Source of the DNA: Chrysochromulina parva
Lineage: Eukaryota; Haptophyta; Prymnesiales; Chrysochromulinaceae
DNA: 37,265 nucleotides
Direction of reading: 5' to 3'
NCBI GenBank assembly: GCA_002887195.1
Contig: PJAB01000156.1
Span: 1-37,265 of the forward strand
Numbering within the stretch: the first letter of the stretch is position 1; every line of letters begins with the position of its first letter. This document shows positions 1 to 9,389 of the stretch, in pieces. The notes beneath the pieces were generated by a model that saw only the letters and a program-made list of their open reading frames with translations, had not been told where the DNA came from and ran no database searches. The position numbers were made by a program, and so were the translations under genes.

Positions 1-3000
1 TGCCGCAGCTCGTACACGGCAGCGACCATCGAGAGCATCAGCGGGTTGCTCGTCACCTTCTGGCCCGTGTCGTCGCGCGGCATCACGTCGCGCACGTACG
101 TCAGCAGCGCGGCCGCGCGCCCCGCTCCGAGGCGCTGCTCGAGCGCGCGCTCCTGCTGCGCGTCTGAGAGCGGCGCGAGCGCAAGGCGGCCGAAGGCGGC
201 AAAGCGCGCCTCGTCGATGCCCGCTGGCCGCGAGGTGCAGAGCAGCACGTGGCCCTGCGGCGCGAGCACGTCGACCACGTGGCGCTCGATGTCGGCACGC
301 TTGGCGCCGGACTCGTCGAGCCCGTCGAGGAGGAGCAGCGCGCGCCGCGCCATCAACGCCTGACGCAGCATGCGGTAGAGCGCGGGTTGGCTCGCCTCGT
401 GCTCGAGGCGCAGGAAGGCGTCGATGTAGTTCCACGAACCGGCGAAGGCGTCGGGCGCCTCGAGCAGCCGCCGCTGCAAGACCTGCACCTTGACCAGGAT
501 GGGCACGAGCTCCATGCGCTCGTCTTCGAGGGCGATCATCACCACCTGCGACAGCACCGTCGTCTTGCCGCTCGCGGGGCCCGCGGTGAGCAGCGCCGCG
601 AGTGGACCCTCCCTTGGGCCGCCCTCGAGCTGCACGCCGTGCTGCGCAAGCAACCATGCGGCCAAGCTGTGCGCGTCGCGGATGGCAGTCGTCCCCTCTG
701 TGCCGGCCGCGGCCGACCCGCCGACATACGGACCTGACGCCGGTGGGGCGCCGTCCACGCTGATGGCGATGCACTGCTGCAGTGCGTCGAGCCGCTTGCC
801 CGTGAGCGCGTCAGGAATGTGCGCATGGTTCGTGCGGAGCGAGAGGGCCCACCACTTGCGCATCGTCTCATAGGTGGCGTGCGGCAGCTCGCGCGGCGCG
901 TGGTTCCACGGGTGCAGCGTGAGTGTGGCTGGTGGCTCGCCGCTGCCCTCCAAGAAGGTGAGGCCGTGGCAGAGGCCGTCCGCGCCCGCCGTTGCCACGT
1001 CGGCATCGTGCCAGCCGCCGGCCGTACGCACGGTGAGCGGCTGGCCGGCGGCATAACGCCGGGCGCCGCAGGCGCCGCTGGAGCGCAGTGCTGCCGTGAT
1101 CGCGGCCTCGAGCTCAAGTGGCTGCAATTGAGATGCCAGCCTCTCGGCCGCCGCGCGCACCTTGCCGAGCGCGGCTTGGAGCTGCGTGGGATCGCTCCGG
1201 CTGAAGAGCGCCGCCGCTGCATCCACGCACGACTGCAAGGCGCCGCCCGCCTCGCGCGCCGCATGCGCAATCGTTTGGCACCGCGCCGCGCTGTCGGCGA
1301 TCTCGCGGGCCCGCTCACCGATGGCGCGCACAGCCGACTCCGACTCCATCCGCCGAGCATCGTCCGCCAGGCGGCGTGCGGGCTCAGCGAGGTCTCGAGC
1401 GAGGTCTCGAAGCGCACGCGCATCGCCGACGAACACGGCGTCCCAGCCGGCAACGGGTGGCCGCCACGGCAGCACCGCCTGGCTGCATCGGTCGTAGGCG
1501 AGCTCGGCATCGTCGCCGCCCGTGACGGTGGGGGCGACGCGCCCCCCCGTCGCATCGATGACGCCAAAGCGCGGCACGCCGCCCGCGCCGCTGCCCTGCC
1601 AAGAGAGCAGCAGCAGCGGCTGTCCCTCGGCGAGGTGCAGCGCCGCGGCGGCGGGCGCATCGACCGGTGGCGGCAGCTCCGCTGGGGCGGCCATCGCGCC
1701 GTCGGACGCGAGCATCTTGGGCAAAACCCGTTGCAGTGCGCCCGCAATTCGATCCACGTACTTCTTGTACAGGCCGACAACCATGGCCTTGTCGCCCTTG
1801 CCCGTGAAGGTGGCGCGCTCGATGCTGGCAACCACCTCGTCAACGCGCGTCTCGAGCCGGCCGGCGCTCAAGTCGACTGTCTCGAGGGGGCACCCGCTGC
1901 GGAGCTGGAGCATCTTGGGAGGCAGCTTATCCAGCTCCGCCTTCACCCGCGGGATGGCAGACAGCCGCAGGATGAGCTCGCCGCTCACCGCTGACTCGAA
2001 GACGCACCAGCCGCGGCCCTCGTCGTCGTCGAGGCCGGCCTCGCCGTGGCGTCCGTCGTACGAGCGCTCGTTGAAGAGCGTGTCGACGCCGCCGGCAATG
2101 TGCGCAAGCTGCGCCGCCGCTCGCTTGGCCGCTTGCGCAGCCGCGTGCGTTGGGAAGCATACGGTCATGGATCCAAACCTGCCGAGCGTAATCAACGGCA
2201 ATCAAGGGCAATCAAGGGTACTCAAGGGATCCAAACGTGCCGAGCGTAAACAAGGGTACTCAACGGTACTCAAGGAATCCAAACCTGCCGAGCGTGCAGC
2301 TGATGATGTTGCCGTGGGACGCGAGCGCCGTCTTGATCGCCGCCCCGTCAACGCCCGGGGCGAGGTCGAAGAGGCAGAGCTTGCCGTCGTACTCTGGCGG
2401 TCGCAGGGGCAGCTCCTTGAGCTGCAGCACGGTCGTGCCGATGGCGGAGGCATAGATGTGGCCCATGACGCCAAGGCCTCTCTTGAAGGCGCGTTCTTGC
2501 TCCTCGGTGCGCGGGCTCAGATCGCTGTTCTGGTACAGCGACGGGAAGTCCCAGAAAAAGGCCTCGATATCGGACCGCTCTTGAAGGGCACGCCACAAGG
2601 CTTCGATGCGATGACCGGTGGGGTCCGGGTTGCCCGAGGTGGGCCAGCCGAAGGAGAACGCGCCGATGGCGCGCTCGCCCTTGAGAAGAAGACGCTTCGC
2701 TTCCTCGGGTTTCAGATGCGGCGTGATCCCACCCACAGGCTTGAGGTCCTGTCGGCGGACGATGCGGTAGTCCGGCTGCAGGGCGAGCTGGGCGAGCAGC
2801 CAAGACGAGCGCACGAGGGCAATATCGCCACGCCCGAACGCCTCGAGCAAATCGTGGTCGAGCTCGCTCAATTCGCGCTTCACCTCGGGGTCGAGCTCGA
2901 CGAGCCGGTGCCGGTGTCGGAGTTGGCGGCGGAGCTGGAGATTGCGTCGGAGGTGAAACCGGATCCTGAGCCGGTCGATGAGCTCTGATGATGATGCGAG

Positions 3001-3894
3001 GCTAATGGGTGTGGCGGCGGCCACATCGAACTCAGACATCGCGGAGCTCATCGCAGCGGCGGCGGCGTCAGCGGCGTCAGCGGCGTCAGCGTCGGGCGCA
3101 GCGGCCTGCATGCCGCCACGGAGACGCACCACGGAGACGCGATGATGGCGCACGTGCAGGTCGGGGACGGGATCGTGGGTCACCTTGTGGTCAACCACAG
3201 CAAGTCGGGTCGGGACTCCGGCTAGCGCCTTAGATGGTGGAGATGGCGAGAAGGCCTCCTGAGCCTTGCGGAGAATCATCTTGCGGTGGCGGCGCCGCAG
3301 GTTGCTGCGCAGGTTGCTGCGCAGGTTGCTGCGCAGGCGGCAGCCTGGCTGCGTCTTGCGCTGGCGCTCGCAGCCGAGAGCGCGCAGCCGCTCGACGTAG
3401 CGGCTTACCAGGTCGGTGCGGCGCGCGCTTGGTGAGCACGGCGCGCCGGGGGAACCGCCGTCGACAGAGCCGTCGAGGAGGGCCGCGTCAAAGAGCGCCC
3501 ACTCGGCCGCCGCTTCCGCGCGCCTCGCGGCGCGAGAGGCGCGCCGCCGCGCGAGCCGCTTTGCAAACGCACCGCTCCGCGTCGCCGGCAGTATCGAGGC
3601 GGGCAGCGCGCTCGCGCTCGCGCGGCCCATCCACTGAATGCACCAGAAGCAATAAGAGCACAAAATGCACAAGATGCGGATGACGATCTCCGCGGCGCGA
3701 TAGGCCACGTGTGCGACAGCGGAAGCCTTGCTCGCCTCTCCGCCTGCCACTGCCTCCTTGTCGTCCTCCTTATTGTCATCGAGCAGCACGAAATCTGCAT
3801 TTGCGCCCACCTGTGAGGAGGGGAGTTTGCGCCGCTGTAAGCACGTGCATGCCTCCCCCTCGTCGTCGAGCTTGAGGGCGTCGGCCTTGCCCAT
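1..3894 (-). CDS. NACHT/STAND ATPase with TIR-like and RRM-like N-terminal region (3' end outside window)
   Basis: Two exons, 3894-2285 and 2178-1, joined across a 106-bp intron; the reading frame then stays open to the window edge. The N-terminus has a hydrophobic Cys-rich segment (about residues 69-88, ILCILCSYCFWCIQ) that may span a membrane, then basic low-complexity sequence. From about residue 384 comes a TIR-like domain (RQDLKP, FFWDFPSLYQ, RTEEQERAF), an RRM-like stretch (LCLFDL, GSMTVCF) and the closing motif RGWCVFE, a combination I recall from large haptophyte protein families. A NACHT-type P-loop follows: Walker A GPASGKTT (558-581), Walker B LLLLDGLDE (312-338), sensor TSRP, then NPLMLSM near the edge. 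Expected role: signal-induced oligomerising ATPase, NLR-like, possibly immune or death signalling (inference). Leucine-rich, WD or other sensor repeats would lie beyond position 1. The start is uncertain: an in-frame ATG also occurs at 4053, but 3894 leaves a cleaner divergent promoter. Confidence 0.75.
2169..2294. repeat. Three diverged tandem copies of a 48-58 bp unit spanning the intron
   Basis: On the plus strand the motif ATCCAAACSTGCCGAGCG occurs near 2171, 2229 and 2277, with spacings of 58 and 48 bp. Between copies lie short units of the type AATCAAGGGC or ACTCAAGGG. The outer two copies overlap the exon ends, so the array is both coding and intronic. Confidence 0.8.
2179..2284 (-). 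other. Intron of the NACHT gene, made of minisatellite repeats
   Basis: The intron is 106 bp and begins and ends with GT and AG. Without splicing the ORF stops at 2260 (FGFLEYR then stop). With splicing the frame continues as LGRFG-SMTVCF through the NACHT domain. The sequence CGGCAGGTTTGGAT lies at both borders, so each copy carries an AG|GT that serves once as donor and once as acceptor. A third copy in the middle reads CACG instead of CAGG and cannot act as an acceptor. The interior consists of about 10-bp units (TTGAGTACC, TTGATTGCC on the coding strand). Confidence 0.8.
3298..3333. repeat. Three 12-bp tandem repeats inside the NACHT gene
   Basis: CAGGTTGCTGCG is repeated three times exactly. 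On the coding strand it encodes a repeated Arg-Ser-Asn-Leu block in the basic linker before the TIR-like domain. The length is a multiple of three, so copy number can change without a frameshift. Confidence 0.85.
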
Positions 3895-4170
3895 CGTCTT
3901 GAGAGCCTCACGCAACAGCTCAACCGCATATGATTCGTGTATTTCGCGGCATTTTTTCAGTGTCAATTGGGCTCTTTTGTTAACAGCGAAACAAGACACA
4001 GTGATGACCTGCAACCAAATCTTAGACACGCTCTGGGGAGCATTAAGTTTCAATTGGTTTCACACTACACACCAACAAATACATGTTTCATATCCTTTTT
4101 GGGGTTATCTCACCCGCCAAGTCGGAGTCCCGGTGGTGGCACTGCCGAGGCGGCACCGGTTGCTCCTCTC
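3895..4170. promoter_or_regulatory. Divergent intergenic region between the NACHT and coiled-coil genes
   Basis: This 276-bp gap is clearly more AT-rich than its surroundings and separates two outward-facing genes, so it probably holds both promoters and 5' UTRs. A pyrimidine run ending in TTTTTTCAG (about 3952-3960, plus strand) could be a 5' UTR splice acceptor. Open reading frames extend into it from both sides, so both start codons are uncertain. No recognised transcription factor site was seen. Confidence 0.5.
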
Positions 4171-6075
4171 ATGTCCCATGTCAACCTGACGCTCGATCCC
4201 GCGCAGGCGCACGAGCTCGCGTGGGCCCTGGCAGCCGCCAAGTCGCAGGCGGTCGAGGCGGAGGAGGCGGCTCGTCGGGCGCGTGAGGCTGCCGACAACG
4301 AGCGCTCCAAGAATCGCCAGTTCGAACACGAGGTCACCGCTCTGCGCATGCGGCTTGCCGATGGCGGCGGCGGCATGGAAACCGACGCGGGTGAAGCAAA
4401 CTCTCTGTTCTCGGCGCAGGTGCAGGATGTTAACGCCATGCTCTCTGCCGAGAACATCACGCTTTCCTTTGAGTGCCAGCAGCTGCAAGACAGGCTGGAG
4501 CGAGCCCAGAAGGAACAGGAAAAAGTGCGCGCGGCGAGTGCCAAGCGTCGGTCCGATCTGCTGGAGCAGCGCAACAATACGCTCAAAGCGCGCAGCCGCG
4601 CCGACACACAGCTTGAGATGGCCATCGCTCAACTCGACACGGAGCGTGCTCGCAGCACCCAGCTCGAGGCCGAGATTGAGAGGCTGGCCTCATCAGACCG
4701 CGACGCGCGCTCGCGCAGCGCACGGCTGCTGGAAGAGAATCGGCGGCTGAAGAAGGAAGCCGAAGATCACGCGGCGTCCGCCGCCGCGAGCGAGCGGGAC
4801 GCTGCGGCGCTCCGCGAGCAGCTACGGCAGTCGCAAGCGCGTTTGCATGCGAACCAGAAGCTTGCGCAGCAGCAGCGCGATGAAGTACACTCGCTGACGC
4901 TGCAGCTGGCGGCGGAGCGCTCGGCGCTCATGCGCGAGCAGAAAGAAGAGCGTCGATGCCAGACGCTCCTGGCCATCTCGAAGCGTCAAGACAAGGCCGC
5001 CGCCCAAGTGCGTGCGCTCGCAGCTGCAGCGAGCGCAACCGCTGCGGCGGCGGTCTGCCGTGTCTCTTCACCTCCCAAGACGGCAGTGGCGCTCGCTGAC
5101 GGCCCTCTGGGCAAGGGCGCCCACCACGACGCGGGTGGCTTTCTGGGCCAGGGCGCCCAGGTCCGAATTGCCGGCACGCGGGTGGCACCAGACGCTCAAC
5201 ACGACGTTCGAGCGGCACCAGACGCTCAACACGACGCTCGTGCGGCGTCGGCAGCGGTAGTGGCGAGGATGCCATCGGCGCCGACAGTGGAGGAGGCGCC
5301 TTTCATAGCGAAGGCAGCTTTGACTGCAGAGGGCGCCGCCGAGGGCGCTCACGAGGGCGCCAGGCCAAGCGGCGCGGGTGCCTCGGCTGCCAGTGCGACG
5401 CTCCTTCGGCCGACCGAGAGCATGCGTCATCGGCAGATCGCGTGGGAGGCAGAGAGGAAGGCCTCCAAGGAAGCCAAAGAAGCCAAGGCGGCAGCGGAGA
5501 GGGAGGCGGCGGAGCAAGAGGCGGCGGCGAAGGTGGCGCATGAGGCGGCGCTGGCGCGCAAGGCGAGCGAGATCGCCGAGTACGCCGCCAAAGGCCCCGT
5601 TATAGGCACTGTCAAAGGACCGAAGCACGGGAAGCCGCGCCACCCGCCGCCACCCGCCGTAATGGCACCTCACGCCCAGAGCGCTCGCCTCACGCCGCGG
5701 CCGGACAAGAGCTTACCTTACTTACCAAGGGCAAGTGCGGCCATGCCAGCGGTGGCGGCTGCGTCGCCCCCGCCACCGCCGCCACCACCGCCGCCACCAC
5801 CGCCGCCGCCGCCACCACTGCCGCCGCCGCCGCCGCCACCACCGCCGTCGCAGCAGCTATTGCCGCCGTCGGAGTACCCTGATGAAGGCAAGCATTTGTC
5901 GTCCAGAGCGATGGACCTGCAGGCGGACGTCGCTCTCAACACTTCGATCCGACGCATCCGAGAGCTGCTACAGCAGGTTTCCGGTATGGACCTGGCCCAG
6001 GAGCTCGTTACTGGCTTGGTAGGTGCCGATCCGCAAGGCGATCTGCCCGAGGACTCATCGTGGCCCGACTTGTGA
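4171..6075 (+). CDS. Coiled-coil protein with long proline tract, function unknown
   Basis: This gene encodes 634 residues from the ATG at 4171; an upstream in-frame ATG at 3937 would add 78 residues that look like promoter sequence. Residues 1 to about 290 are charged and heptad-like (Glu, Arg, Leu, Ala, Gln rich), typical of a long coiled coil. A low-complexity middle follows, including two copies of a ten-residue repeat containing APDAQHD. A second helical Lys/Glu/Ala block lies around residues 425-475. Then comes a tract of 26 prolines with one leucine, and a C-terminal amphipathic segment (TSIRRIRELLQQ) ending in an acidic tail with one Trp (DSSWPDL). Such a layout suits a cytoskeletal or scaffold protein; the proline run could bind profilin or SH3 domains (inference). 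I do not recognise an orthologue. Confidence 0.7.
   Translation: MSHVNLTLDPAQAHELAWALAAAKSQAVEAEEAARRAREAADNERSKNRQFEHEVTALRMRLADGGGGMETDAGEANSLFSAQVQDVNAMLSAENITLSFECQQLQDRLERAQKEQEKVRAASAKRRSDLLEQRNNTLKARSRADTQLEMAIAQLDTERARSTQLEAEIERLASSDRDARSRSARLLEENRRLKKEAEDHAASAAASERDAAALREQLRQSQARLHANQKLAQQQRDEVHSLTLQLAAERSALMREQKEERRCQTLLAISKRQDKAAAQVRALAAAASATAAAAVCRVSSPPKTAVALADGPLGKGAHHDAGGFLGQGAQVRIAGTRVAPDAQHDVRAAPDAQHDARAASAAVVARMPSAPTVEEAPFIAKAALTAEGAAEGAHEGARPSGAGASAASATLLRPTESMRHRQIAWEAERKASKEAKEAKAAAEREAAEQEAAAKVAHEAALARKASEIAEYAAKGPVIGTVKGPKHGKPRHPPPPAVMAPHAQSARLTPRPDKSLPYLPRASAAMPAVAAASPPPPPPPPPPPPPPPPPLPPPPPPPPPSQQLLPPSEYPDEGKHLSSRAMDLQADVALNTSIRRIRELLQQVSGMDLAQELVTGLVGADPQGDLPEDSSWPDL
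5184..5243. repeat. 30-bp direct repeat, two copies, in the coiled-coil gene
   Basis: Two adjacent 30-bp units that differ at two positions encode repeated APDAQHD-type decapeptides. The frame is kept. Confidence 0.85.
5767..5847 (+). repeat. Proline-coding CCN microsatellite
   Basis: Twenty-seven consecutive codons: 26 proline (CCG, CCA, CCC) and one leucine at 5818. It is likely length-variable and may be a ligand site for profilin, SH3 or WW domains. Confidence 0.9.
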
Positions 6076-6326
6076 GGTGAGCGCACGAGGTGAGCGCGGA
6101 GCGTCGGTGCCACGTCTCAGGGCGGGGCGGGCTGGTTTTAGTGGTTTTTCACATTGCTTCGGAGTTTAACAAAAGCAGTTTAAAACAGTTTACGGTAAAA
6201 AACTCGAGTTTTAAACAGCGCGCGTTTATTGTACTCATCTGAAATGATCTTTCGAACACGATCTGGCGACGCTTTTGTTGCCAGTCCAGAGTCCTCTCCA
6301 CCGCACACTCAGTCCGCTCGCGTCGC
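6076..6326. other. Convergent intergenic region
   Basis: It lies between the 3' ends of the coiled-coil gene and the SHMT gene. It contains an AT-rich stretch (about 6150-6230, with TTTAAAACAGTTTACGG) suitable for transcript ends of both genes. No gene was seen. Confidence 0.5.
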
Positions 6327-7739
6327 TCATGGCATCGGGAACTTGGAGGCAAACTCGGTGACGCGCTCGCGCAGCGCGCGCACCTCCGCTGAGCCCTCGA
6401 TCTCATGCACAAAATCGGCTAGTTTGGGGCCCGACAACGCTTGCAACTGAAGCGATAGCTGCGCCGCCGCGTGCAGGTGGTCAGCGACCACCTCAAAATC
6501 GGCCTCGTTCAACCCCCTAGTCGTCATCGCGGGTGTGCCCACTCGCACGCCGCCCGGCGTGAGCGCTGACGTGTCGCCGCGCACGGCGTTCTTGTTCAGT
6601 GAGATGTGGACCGCCTCGCACAGCTTCTCGAGCTTCGAGCCTGTCAGGCCGAGTGGGCGCAAATCCCACAGTACGAGATGATTGTCGGTGCCGCCCGTCA
6701 CAATTTCGTACCCATGGCTCACGAGCTTTCGAGCGAGGGCCTTGGCGTTCGCCTTCACCGACCGTATGTAGTCGCCGAATTCGGGCGCCGCGGCCTCCCG
6801 AAGTGCGACCGCGAGGGCACCAATCTGGTGGTTGTGCGGGCCGCCCTGCAGCGCCGGGAAGACGGCGCCGTTGACTGCGGCCTCGAACTTTTTGCGGTAA
6901 AAGATGACCCCAGCGCGCGGCCCACGCAATGATTTGTGCGTGGTCGAGGTGACAACGTCCGCGTGCTCAAACGGGTTGTGGCACTCGCGCGCGGCCGCGA
7001 GGCCCGAGATGTGCGCCATGTCGTTGAGCAGGTATGCGCCGACCTCGTCTGCAATCTGCCGCATGCGCCCGTAGTCCCAGTCGCGTGGGTACGCGGAGGC
7101 TCCCGCAATGATGAGTTTGGGTCGGAAGAGCCTGGCTCGTGCTTCGAGCCCGTCGTAGTCGACCAGACCAGTCGTGGCGTCCACCTCATACGGCAGCGAC
7201 TCGAAGTAGATCGAAGTCGCCGAGATCTTCTTCTTCGGCGAGTAGTAGCCGTGGGTGAGATGGCCACCCGACGGCAAGTCGAGACCCATAATGCGGTCGT
7301 GCGGCTGCAGCAGCGCCGTGTACGCGGCGAAGTTGGCCGGCGAGCCAGAGTACGGCTGCACGTTGACGCCCCACTCATCCGGCGATAGGCCATACAGGTC
7401 CAATGCGCGTTTCTGGCAGAGCCGCTCGATCGCGTCGATGTGCTCGTTGCCACCATAGTAGCGCGCGCCAGGCAAGCCTTCGGAATACTTGTTGGTGAGA
7501 CACGATCCGAGCGCCTCGCGCACAGCAGGCGACACGAAATTCTCCGAGGCAATGAGCTCGAGGCCATCACGTTGCCGTGCAGCCTCTTTCTCGATGAGTG
7601 AGCACACCTCCGGGTCCTGTTTGCTGAGCGATGAGTGGCCAGCAGCCGGTGTGCTACTGGACGGTGCCGAGGCCGCGACCCCAATCGAGTAGGCTGTCGC
7701 CACCGTTATGTGCAGCAGCAGCTGCACCGTCATGAGCAT
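6327..7739 (-). CDS. SHMT: Serine hydroxymethyltransferase with N-terminal targeting presequence
   Basis: PLP enzyme interconverting serine plus tetrahydrofolate with glycine plus methylene-tetrahydrofolate, in one-carbon metabolism and photorespiration. Family blocks present in order: [62 protein letters not shown], and [13 protein letters not shown] with the PLP-binding lysine at 6933-6935. [17 protein letters not shown] follows near the C-terminus. The 470-residue length is normal for the family. The ATG at 7739 (or 7733) is preferred over the longer ORF from 7841, because [18 protein letters not shown] then forms a signal-like start, followed by a Ser/Ala/Pro-rich linker before the enzyme. 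That suggests import into a complex plastid or another organelle (inference). Divergent from the small gene at 8152. Confidence 0.93.
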   Translation of the reverse strand: MLMTVQLLLHITVATAYSIGVAASAPSSSTPAAGHSSLSKQDPEVCSLIEKEAARQRDGLELIASENFVSPAVREALGSCLTNKYSEGLPGARYYGGNEHIDAIERLCQKRALDLYGLSPDEWGVNVQPYSGSPANFAAYTALLQPHDRIMGLDLPSGGHLTHGYYSPKKKISATSIYFESLPYEVDATTGLVDYDGLEARARLFRPKLIIAGASAYPRDWDYGRMRQIADEVGAYLLNDMAHISGLAAARECHNPFEHADVVTSTTHKSLRGPRAGVIFYRKKFEAAVNGAVFPALQGGPHNHQIGALAVALREAAAPEFGDYIRSVKANAKALARKLVSHGYEIVTGGTDNHLVLWDLRPLGLTGSKLEKLCEAVHISLNKNAVRGDTSALTPGGVRVGTPAMTTRGLNEADFEVVADHLHAAAQLSLQLQALSGPKLADFVHEIEGSAEVRALRERVTEFASKFPMP

Positions 7740-8151
7740 TGCCAGCCAATGTTGGTCTGCGCGGCGATCGGCCGGATGATCTCCCTTGCACCTCGCGTCA
7801 GGTGTCCGTGGTAGGAAAACGTGCGGGTGGTCTCGGCGCAACCTGTGCTCTCAGGCGAACCCCTTTTGGGAAGCGGTACCGGTACTTGTGGAAAGTCGAC
7901 ACAGCACAGGAAGAAAATTTGATGTGTGAATTCACAGTCAGTTCCAGAAGCGCCGGATGGACATGCGGCGGTTTGGAGATCGCGCGAGATCGAGGTGTTG
8001 CAGATCCAACATGACTCTCAACATCTACGTTCACCAGAAAATCTCCACGTTCGGTGAATTGTTCTGTGTGTCCCGCACGACGCAAGACGGGGCACCAAAG
8101 ACGCTAGACATACGAGGGTCCGCCGACGCTGCACAAGGATCCGCCGTCAAT
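7740..8151. promoter_or_regulatory. Divergent promoter region of SHMT and the 8152 gene
   Basis: A 412-bp gap between outward-facing genes. It contains the palindrome CGGTACCG at 7874-7881 inside GGGAAGCGGTACCGG; a 14-bp identical block recurs upstream of the SNF2 gene. In-frame ATGs at 7957 and 8011 precede the chosen start at 8152 but would bury its signal peptide. Confidence 0.5.
7874..7881. promoter_or_regulatory. CGGTACCG palindrome, copy 1
   Basis: An 8-bp perfect palindrome 135 bp upstream of the SHMT ATG. Read by eye, the same octamer occurs only at 10444 and 17772, both also in divergent intergenic regions. Confidence 0.4.
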
Positions 8152-8745
8152 ATGCCGATCAGCCTCGTCATCTTGATCCTGGCTGCGTCGCTGCAATTCT
8201 CTCCTGCTTTCCATTGCAGTCCAGCTGTTCGCAACGGCCCTACGGCGATCGGCGCTCAGATTCGCATGGCTGGCTTCGGAGCGCCGGCGGGAGGCAAGAG
8301 TGCCAAGCCAGTTGTCGCAAAGACTGAGCTATCGCCAAAACGCCAATGGGACAAGTTCAAGGAGTTAGTCGCAGATGGATCACCACGCCACCGTGTCTTT
8401 GTTCAACTAGACGACAAGTGGACCGAGGTTGGCGATCTCGCCGTAGCTCCACCTGGCACCCCAGCACAGGCAGCACAGTACAACAAACGCCTGATAATGG
8501 AGCATGCATCGAGGGTTGCACCAGCTCTTGCCTTGCGGTCCACGGAGCTGAAGCTTGGTATTGAAGGCGAAAATGGCGAGCCAGTCTTGCTGACTAAGCA
8601 AGAGGTGCCCGACAAACTGATGTGCGGCTTCGAGGGCGAAGCAGACGCGTCGGGCAAATACAAGTCCATCCGCGGCACGTCGAGGAACTCGGATCCTACA
8701 ACCATCCTTGGGAAGTCGCAGGGTGGTGCGAAAGCACGCAAGTAG
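8152..8745 (+). CDS. Small plastid-type protein, possibly DUF6523-like
   Basis: This gene encodes 197 residues. The start at 8152 gives a clear signal peptide (MPISLVILILAASLQFSPAF), then a basic Ala/Arg/Gly-rich stretch, as in bipartite plastid presequences with Phe near the cleavage site. The mature part has a conserved-looking core: RQWDKFKELV, then RVFVQLDDKWTEVGDLAV, a helix with AAQYNKRLIMEHASRVAPAL, and GFEGEADASGKY. This pattern resembles plastid proteins of algae and plants that I associate with DUF6523, recalled from memory and not searched. The function is unknown; a stromal or thylakoid-associated role is plausible. The C-terminus is basic and lacks membrane segments. Confidence 0.75.
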   Translation: MPISLVILILAASLQFSPAFHCSPAVRNGPTAIGAQIRMAGFGAPAGGKSAKPVVAKTELSPKRQWDKFKELVADGSPRHRVFVQLDDKWTEVGDLAVAPPGTPAQAAQYNKRLIMEHASRVAPALALRSTELKLGIEGENGEPVLLTKQEVPDKLMCGFEGEADASGKYKSIRGTSRNSDPTTILGKSQGGAKARK

Positions 8746-9389
8746 ATTCGTCCCAGCGTTGCCATTCTCCCCTGCCGCCTGCGCTTGAGTGACGGCTCGA
8801 GGACGGTGCTCCCGTGTACTGCGCCGTGGGGTCGCTTCGTGTGCCCGTTCGTGTCCCGGGCGGTCGTGGTCGAGCGGTGGGTGCGGTTCTGTCGAAGTCC
8901 CAGGTGGTCTTTTAGGACTCTTATTTATGTGGCTTTGAGATTGGCGGGGGAGCCGCGGGACACACCGGGTACAACTGCGCGTGCCGGCCCGCGGCCCCGG
9001 CCGGGGCCGGCGCCACCCGGGCGCGAGGCACGCGAGGCACGACCGCGCCGTAACCCGGACACGCTCGCGACACGCACACGGGACGGTGGACTCGTTCCCG
9101 TTCGGTTCGTGTTTGATTGGTCACATTGGACTGGCGCTTCGCTGGGCCTGCGGGCCGGCCCGCGGCGGCGATTCTGCCGAACTGTCTCGTCACGCGTCGG
9201 CGGCGCGTTCGTTTCGGAAATAACGTTTGCGCGGATGCCGCCGGCCCGCGCGCGACGTCTCGTCCATGTGCATGTCGAGCTCGAGGCCGATGCGAAGGTC
9301 GTCGGCTTTGGCTGTCATCGGGTTGGCTCAGGCGCATTGCCATGAGAGTCGCTGGTACACTGTCAAGACGCTCAGTGGAGGGGTCCAAA
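8746..9389. other. Convergent intergenic region with GC-rich palindromes
   Basis: This 644-bp stretch lies between the 3' ends of the 8152 gene and the phosphatase gene. ORFs of up to 186 codons cross it on both strands but have arginine/proline-rich, domainless translations typical of non-coding GC-rich DNA. Two strong palindromes lie at 8992-9009 and 9150-9163. No RNA gene was recognised. Confidence 0.5.
8992..9009. repeat. 18-bp GC palindrome
   Basis: CGGCCCCGGCCGGGGCCG is fully self-complementary. It could form a cruciform or act as a termination or pausing element between convergent genes, or be only composition. Confidence 0.4.

Noticed and set aside
539..1843. 434-codon minus-strand ORF inside the NACHT gene
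   Set aside because: Wrong frame of the same strand; the frame one base away holds Walker A, Walker B and the TSRP motif continuously.
2238..2988. Plus-strand ORF extending from 1522 across this stretch
   Set aside because: It runs opposite the TIR-like domain and through the intronic repeats; no recognisable protein.
3937..4170. N-terminal extension of the coiled-coil gene
   Set aside because: AT-rich sequence unlike the coding region and overlapping the divergent promoter; the ATG at 4171 is preferred.
8785..9345. 186-codon plus-strand ORF between convergent genes
   Set aside because: Arg/Pro-rich translation with no motif, overlaps GC palindromes; treated as intergenic.
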